NCBI GenBank assembly: GCA_932521025.1 | Contig: OW051470.1 | Span: forward strand, 10,340,501 to 10,404,500 | DNA: 64,000 bases | From: Oscheius onirici | Lineage: Eukaryota; Nematoda; Chromadorea; Rhabditida; Rhabditidae | Direction: 5' to 3' | Shown: piece after piece, positions 58,512 through 64,000 of the stretch | Position numbering within the stretch: position 1 is the first letter of the stretch | Layout: each line of letters begins with the position of its first letter | Translations under genes and position numbers: made by a program | The notes under the pieces: generated by a model | The model's database searches: none | Told to the model about the DNA's origin: nothing | The model's input: only the letters and a program-made list of their open reading frames with translations

Positions 58512-58728
58512 ACACAAAATTTGGGCACAGCGACGAAATACAACTGTTTTAATAGAACTGTCATGAAATAGAACTTCTATTGGAACAGAAAAAATAGTTC
58601 ACAACAAGAATAAAACAAGTTCTATTTAGCAACAGTTCTATTCTGTTACTTCTAATTAATTACAGTTCTATTTCGTGACAGTTCTATAAAAAACTCAGTG
58701 CTATCTCGTCTCGGTGCCCAAAATTTGA
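58512..58728. repeat. Inverted-repeat element (MITE-like) of ~215 bp
   Basis: The left end CAAAATTTGGGCACAGCGAC pairs with the right end CGGTGCCCAAAATTTG (with CGAGACGAGATA continuing on the opposite strand). Next to the ends AGAACTGTCATGAAATAGAA pairs with TTCTATTTCGTGACAGTTCT. The middle is AT-rich with further AGTTCTATT motifs. No coding potential. Confidence 0.7.
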
Positions 58729-58915
58729 CTGCAAACTGCGTTTGCTGAGTATCTAACGTTTACACTCATTTTAAAGGACTGCATTTTGTCGGATTCGATT
58801 TGCAGACTATAGGAATGTCGAAGCGGTGCTCTGTAACATAGAAATCGTAGAAGCAAAGCTAAATCACTTAGCTTCGGGTTATAGGCTTGTTCGCATTTCT
58901 TCATTATCATTCAAG

Positions 58916-60569
58916 ATGTATCTCTTCATCCTTTTTTTGCCCTTTCTAACTCTGTCTCGACCTCCTGCACTCGTCAATCTTCTGGACCTCTTGCCCAATC
59001 TGCAAAGCTCTTTGTTTCTCCATCTCCTCCAACACTTCCACCCCATTCGACTCTTCCACCTCCTTCAACCCCTCCTCGTTCTGCTCATCTCTCTTTGGAA
59101 GAAAATAGTTTTCTTCAAGCAACCTGTGGTCGTAAGTATTTTCAGTGTTCTACAGTAATCTTTTATCTTTATCAAAAACCTAACTCAGAAAACATATTCT
59201 GTAGGAAAGAGGTTTTCTATCTTCGAATCCTCATCAAACTGCCATTTACTGAATTCCGATTTTACTGAATCTTTTAAAAACTGAAAACACCCTGACCCGA
59301 TCCAATGGTCCACGTGTCGATCAGTCAGATACCAAGTTCACAGTGGCTTTGGAACGCAGGTATGGGATCTGGTGTTCCGGAACGTTCATAAGCAGACATC
59401 ATATTCTGACAGCTGCTCATTGTATAAACAACAGTACTTTCTACGTGGTTATCACCAAGAATGTGGAGAAAACATTTTCTCTAGGCAAACAGGCAGGTTG
59501 TGAAAGGAACTGGTTCGATTCGTCAATTTCCAGAAGAGCAATGTCGCCGCCAGTGTAATTATTTAGATTGAAATAGCCGGGATAATGAATCTATTACGTG
59601 TGATAGGAAAAAACGCCCCTTCTAAAATTTTTGTTTTTCATCCAAACGCCACCAAAACTTGGCAGGAAGGGGACAGTATAAGGCCCAACTTCCCCACAAA
59701 ATTTCAGTCAATTTGCATTTTCTATGGCGGAGCTAGGTCAATTTTATCACTTTTTGGGGTCCGACCTCGCGTCACTGTCAGACCCATAACTCCATAGCCT
59801 ATGGCATGCATCACTCATGAGGCTATATCGCTGCACAATATCAGCCCAAGCCATCGGATAGTTTTCTCAAACATTCGCTCCTAAGCTTTTTTTCACTTGG
59901 CCAAAAACACCAGTTTGGTGGCGTTTGGATGAAAAACAAAAATTTTAGAAGGGGCGTTTTTTCCTATCACACGTAATAGATTCATTATCCCGGCTATTTC
60001 AATCTAAATAATTACACTGGCGGCGACATTGCTCTTCTGGAAATTGACGAATCGAGCCAGTTCCTTTCACAACCTGCCTGTTTGCCTAATGAAAATTTGC
60101 CACTTGGAAGCGAAATCAGTCTGTACGGATATGGAAGACGTACTCAATTTTATCCGGGTCTTAAGCAAAACATTCAATTCAGATAACAACGAGAGCAAGT
60201 ACAAACAACTCGGACTTCTGAGAACTTTCACTAGCAAGACCGTGCCTTGCCCTGACCTTGGATCCTTGGATATTTGCTTCAAAAATAACCCATTTTTTTA
60301 CTTGTGGCGAAGACAGCGGCGGTTCCGTGGTCTCAACTGTTGAAGATAGAATCACTCTGAATGCGGTTTTGAGCCGAGGCAATGGTCGCAGTAGGGAGTG
60401 CATCAACTATTCCGAAGAATTTGTCAGTCTGGATATTGGCACGAATGTCTACCACCATCTTGACTGGATCTGTCACGCTTCGGGAATCTGCCGGACAGAG
60501 GAAACCGAGAAGAATGTCAAAAAGAATGAGTTTATTGTCAAGAAACAGTACGAGACTATTGTTTTGTAG
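58916..60569 (+). CDS. Secreted trypsin-like serine protease (S1), structure disturbed by an inverted duplication
   Basis: The hydrophobic start MYLFILFLPFLTLSRPPAL probably splices (35-nt intron) to a Pro-rich segment TLPPHSTLPPPSTPPRSAHL ending QATCGR. The protease domain follows: NGPRVDQSDTKFTVALERRY, the His motif HILTAAHCI, an exon reading IHYPGYFNLNNYTGGDIALL with the catalytic Asp, PACLPNENLPLGSEISLYGY, then CGEDSGGSVVSTV with the catalytic Ser. All three catalytic residues are present. The end KKQYETIVL is followed by a poly(A) signal at 60570-60575. Between the His and Asp exons lies a palindrome whose left arm is an inverted copy of the Asp exon. The intron donor there (after GKQAG) would lie inside that inverted copy, so the model in this part is uncertain. 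Confidence 0.65.
59482..60088. repeat. Long palindrome: inverted duplication of a protease exon (arms ~176 nt)
   Basis: From TAGGCAAACAGGCAGGTTGT at 59482 onward the left arm is the reverse complement of the right arm ending CAACCTGCCTGTTTGCCTA at 60088, with very few differences. The arms include about 110 nt of the coding exon for GGDIALLEID...PACLP and about 65 nt of its upstream intron. The loop (about 59660-59912) is non-coding. The coding orientation is the right arm, so the left is presumably the copy. Confidence 0.85.
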
Positions 60570-61206
60570 AATAAACTTTTCACTGACATGGTCCTTTCTC
60601 GAGAAAGGGGGAGGGAGTAAAGTTACTTTACCGAGACTGAGGCAGAACTTCAGAGAGACTTTCTATCTCTTCTAAGCGGATATTTGTACACAAGTTCATT
60701 TCTGCAGAGACTCAAGTTTGTGAGATCAAAAATGGTTATCTGATGATGCTGGTCGTGTAGGAGGAGGACATGATGAGTCAATTCTCTGAATCAAAATTTG
60801 AGCCAATATATTGTATTAGCGTCTATTTCTGACAGTTGTCAGAGATTTAAAAGATGAAAGAGCCCTCTGCCATGTACTCTTCCCAAGAGTTTTCTCAAAA
60901 TCTTTTCGAACATCCCAATTAGTCCGGCCAGCTGTCCTATAAACTCTTTCTCACACACACAGCTGGGACATCTGGACTTTCGGAAAAAAGTCTTCCCACA
61001 TTCCTTGATCGCACTCAGAATACAAGTTGCTCTTTGGTTCGTCCGTTACCCTGTCATCGGATCCTTCTCGGTTTTCTGCTTCCTGTCCCCCCATCTTTTT
61101 TTCAGCCCAGCTGTCAGGGTGGCACGCGTGTCTTCTCTTCGAGATTAATGTCTTTCCTGCAGTCTCACCTCTTTTTCCTCAAGTTCATCCATCCAGAGAG
61201 ATTTAG
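60570..61206. other. Intergenic stretch before the lectin gene
   Basis: No gene was recognised. It ends GAGAGATTTAG directly before the lectin ATG, an acceptor-like trans-splice candidate. Confidence 0.4.
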
Positions 61207-62414
61207 ATGCATTTCCTTGTGCTGGTCATTCTTCCCTCGTTGGCCGTCTCTTTTAATATCAAAGTCTGCTCCGAATATGGACATAATTGGGCAGCGGAGA
61301 TTCGATGTCTACGGTCGATGCTTGTCCAATGCTTCGATGGAACTCCTGGAAGAGGTAGGATCTCTCGTCCTCTTATTCTTTATTCGAATTACAATTAGCA
61401 AAACTTTATGCTACATTGCTACAAAAGTCAGATAGAGTGAGAGAAACAGAGAAAGAGAGACCGAGGTTCTGTAAAGGAACAGACTGTCGGAGAAAGAAAA
61501 TAAAAAAATGTTTTCAAGCGTTCAGGGAGTTCTTTCACAACAAGCAGGCCATGGATTAGAGCAATTCGAGCAGGTGCCGATGAGGGTGAGAACGAGAACT
61601 CGACCTTCTACCCGTTCTATCCTATGCTAAAACTTTTTTTCCGACTAACAAGCAGCTATTTTTACCGAGCGAATCCTGCCATTTCAGAAGCCCGAACGAT
61701 TGACACTCGAAGCAGACATAGCCAACACAAACTGGCAATGGATTACGAGGCGGTGATGAAAAATGTCACTGAAATTGTTGAAGCTAGAGTTGGATACGTG
61801 CAGGAGATGATGGAAAAGGAGATGACGAGAAGAGTCCACGAGCTGAGAAATTGGATGGAGTCGGAACTGAAGAGATTGGAAATGGGAGGAATTGGCGTAG
61901 ACGTATCGGTCATTCGGCAAAATGAGATGGAAATCAAGAAGTTGACAGTGAGTAGAATTTGTTAAAAGGAAGTCGGTTGTCCTGTTCAGAGAAAGGTGGA
62001 TCTCCTATCAACCAAAGTTCACCGCTTTGAAGGCAGCGAATATGTCCTGCTGCTGACAAGAGAGTCATGGTACCGAGCTGAGGAGATTTGTCTCGAATGG
62101 GGTGGTCATCTGGCTTCAGTTTCTACTCCGGAAGAGAACAAATTTCTGGCTTCTCTTCTCGATGGAGAAAGTGCGTGGATTGGCTTGAACGATGTACAGC
62201 TGGAGAACGTTTACGTGAACACTGACCGGACGCAGAGCAAGTTTCGTTTCTGGTCTAAAGGTTTGCAGGAATAGAACACACGGAAATGTTGAGATTTTTA
62301 GGACAGCCGGACAATCAAAATCACAACGAGAATTGTATCGAGATGACACGAACTGGCCAATGGGCAGATTTGTTGTGTCTGCTTCGGCGTCCCTTTTTCT
62401 GCAAACGCTATTAA
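61207..62414 (+). CDS. Secreted C-type lectin-like protein with coiled coil
   Basis: The signal peptide MHFLVLVILPSLAVS is followed by FNIKVCSEYGHNWAAEIRC and a short linker over two small exons (SSFTTSRPWIRAIRAGADE, EARTIDTRSRHSQHKLAMDY). A predicted coiled coil comes next (EIVEARVGYVQEMMEKEM...ELKRLEMGG), then the C-type lectin domain: HRFEGSEYVLLLTRESWYRA, EEICLEWGGHLASVSTPEEN, SAWIGLNDV, KFRFWSKGQPDNQNHNENC and WADLLCLLRRPFFCKRY. The QPD motif and the ExC context suggest Ca-dependent galactose-type binding, as in collectin-like lectins that trimerise through a coiled coil. The WIGL motif and paired cysteines are intact. Probably secreted, with a role in immunity or mucosa; this is inferred. 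Confidence 0.8.
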
Positions 62415-62502
62415 CGTCTATGCAAAATATTGTCGAAATAGTATGCAATGTGACAGCTTTTATGGGAAATGAAATGAATACATACATTGAGAGATGAAAA
62501 GG

Positions 62503-63119
62503 TTATTTTCCTCGTCCACGGAATCCTCCACGACCTCCTCCGCCTCCTCGTCCACCACGACCTCCTCTTTTGGCACGCTGTTGGTCCTTCTGCTGACGAC
62601 GGACCTCGTTGACCTCATTTTTCACGAGATCTACTACCTGGAAAAAGGGTTTGTATGATTGTTTACAAACTTTGAGCAATATATCAACTTCGCTCGGCTA
62701 TAAGTGCCTTTCTAGCGATAAAAAGGAGTAGCTTACCGTTTCAGGAATACGAAGATACTTGATAGTCGATCCACGCACGTAAACTTCGGCCATTTTGTAG
62801 AATTTGTCTCCGTCCTGGAAGAAGACAGATTATTGAAACCTTTTTTGTTTAGGTTTACAATAAACTGAAAAAATTAGCTTTTCAGCGAAAGAAACGTGAA
62901 AACTCATTGAAAAATAGACAAACCCCACCTTTGACGTGAAGATGACGTCTTTCAGGTGGACATTCATCCAGGCATCACAAGATTCTAAGTGTCCGTTGTA
63001 GGTTTCGCCATTCTTGAGCTCTACAAGCATCGGATTGTTCTGAGCCGAGCGTAGAAGAGATAACGGAAGCTGAAAGTTGATGGTTTAGTAGAGGAACCGC
63101 TGTAAACCGTTACCACCAT
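62503..63119 (-). CDS. lsm-4: U6 snRNA-associated Sm-like protein LSm4
   Basis: This is a subunit of the LSm2-8 and LSm1-7 rings (U6 snRNP assembly, mRNA decapping). A minimal first exon encodes MV, then [60 protein letters not shown] and LRIPE cover the Sm1 and Sm2 motifs. The C-terminal tail is RGG-rich ([20 protein letters not shown]). This is the canonical LSm4 layout. Introns lie near 62640-62735, 62816-62928 and 63071-63113. The 63120-63705 interval to the divergent sel-9 gene is a shared promoter region without other features. Confidence 0.95.
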
Positions 63120-63705
63120 GACGGAGACGTATTAGCTGGTTTATTTTACCTGAAAAATAATGATTTTTACGTGAAAATCGCAAAGAAAACAAAATCAAAT
63201 AAAAAAAATAATTTGGAAGCGTTTCGAACTGGCGAGTTAAAGGACTGTCTGCAAATCGCGGCGGCGCGACTTCAAATCTCCAGAAATGACACGTTGTTCC
63301 CATATTTTCCCCGTTTTTCATATAGTTTTGTTTAGTTTTCTCAACAACTTTGGCTCATAAACAAAAGAAAATGCTGTAATTTAAATCATTAAGCAGAAAA
63401 ATGTTAAAGGCAGGCGAATTCTTTTGGTAAAATCGATTTACAAGTCTCTTGAAGCCCTAGAAGTTGTTGCATGCGTACTTTTCTGTTATTGTTCTAAAAT
63501 TACATTAGAAACCTCAACAACAAGCTTGTAAGCAAATTTTAGCAGCTGATAATGAACTTTGCCATCTGAAAATCTCGTATTCAGCATAGTATTCAGCTTC
63601 CTTTGATAGACTTCGCTAAAAATTGGTGCTTATTCGCTTTCATCATTTTCCTCTTCTGAAAACCCTTTTCTGATATAAAAAGACTTCTAATGTCTTATTT
63701 CAGCA
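63120..63705. other. Shared divergent promoter region (lsm-4 / sel-9)
   Basis: AT-rich and without genes. It ends with CTTATTTCAG followed by CA and the sel-9 ATG, the usual trans-splice-like start context. Confidence 0.45.
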
Positions 63706-64000
63706 ATGCTGGGTACACTTTTCGCCGTCTTGGCGTTGGTGATCTCCCCATCTGTCGGCTACTTTATTACAGTCGATGCAAATGAGGTAGGGATCTTTTT
63801 TTAAGTTTATTTTCAATGACAATCTTCCAGGAAATTTGCTTCTTCGATCGAGTCGTCTCGGGGACCAAGATTGGCCTGATGTTCGAAGTTGCGGAAGGCG
63901 GTTTCCTCGATATTGACGTCAGAGTGAGTGTTTATTCTTTTTCAATAACTCAAACATTGTCCTCTATAATTTGATTTCAGATTATCACACCCGACCAGAA
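63706..64000 (+). CDS. sel-9: p24-family cargo receptor TMED2 (partial, runs off the window)
   Basis: This is a COPI/COPII vesicle cargo receptor of the p24 beta subfamily. Visible parts: a signal peptide [27 protein letters not shown], then after a short intron [20 protein letters not shown] and [11 protein letters not shown], and the start of the third exon IITPDQ. The GOLD-domain signature matches TMED2 almost throughout. The membrane helix and cytoplasmic tail lie beyond the window. Confidence 0.9.

Overview
The window reads as nuclear DNA of a nematode. Genes are split by many very short introns (about 35-45 nt, some possibly under 30) with a TTTTCAG-type acceptor. Many start codons sit 0-10 nt downstream of such an acceptor, as expected for spliced-leader trans-splicing. 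The content includes nematode-typical genes: dpy-19, an SXP/RAL-2 (DUF148) protein, a GGY-type peptide precursor and a hemopexin MMP. An ecdysone-receptor-like nuclear receptor, a class I understand to be absent from Caenorhabditis, argues for a nematode outside that genus. I cannot name the species. All exon models below were made by eye.

Layout. 0.5-11.9 kb (+): a RhoGEF of the ARHGEF10/17 type, about 1166 codons in 20 exons. Its ninth intron is about 6 kb and carries two tandem minus-strand amino-acid transporter genes. 13.3-15.2 kb (+): mapk-15. 15.3-16.1 kb: a Merlin-type DNA transposon remnant. 16.8-20.0 kb (+): a matrix metalloproteinase. 21.5-24.4 kb (-): a His/Gly/Tyr-rich secreted peptide precursor, a tRNA-Glu and a secreted protein of unknown function. 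25.4-32.7 kb (+): dpy-19, whose 4.4-kb intron contains a minus-strand SLC6-like gene. 32.7-36.6 kb (-): an EcR/NR1H-like nuclear receptor and a TauE/SafE anion exporter. 38.6-40.7 kb: a divergent pair, an LAPTM-like four-TM protein (-) and an SXP/RAL-2 protein with an FG-rich tail (+). 41.4-47.2 kb (+): a DDX60-type helicase. 48.5 kb (+): a six-cysteine secreted peptide. 49.0-54.0 kb (-): a membrane-anchored acyltransferase-like gene and a less certain CxxC gene. 55.8-58.5 kb (+): nucleoredoxin with a small gene close behind it. 58.9-62.4 kb (+): a trypsin-like protease whose third coding block is part of a long palindrome, then a C-type lectin. 62.5-63.1 kb (-): lsm-4. 63.7 kb to the edge (+): sel-9/TMED2.

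The non-coding DNA is rich in small repeats: a roughly 40-nt hairpin repeat confined to 2.3-13.1 kb, four copies of a tRNA-derived SINE, and at least five inverted-repeat elements. The most striking single observations are a 63-bp exact copy of the mapk-15 intron 1/exon 2 junction inside a SINE, a GC-AG intron hosting two nested genes, and an inverted duplication of a protease exon. No single new multi-gene system is evident. The novelty lies in gene architecture, repeats and the small secreted peptides.
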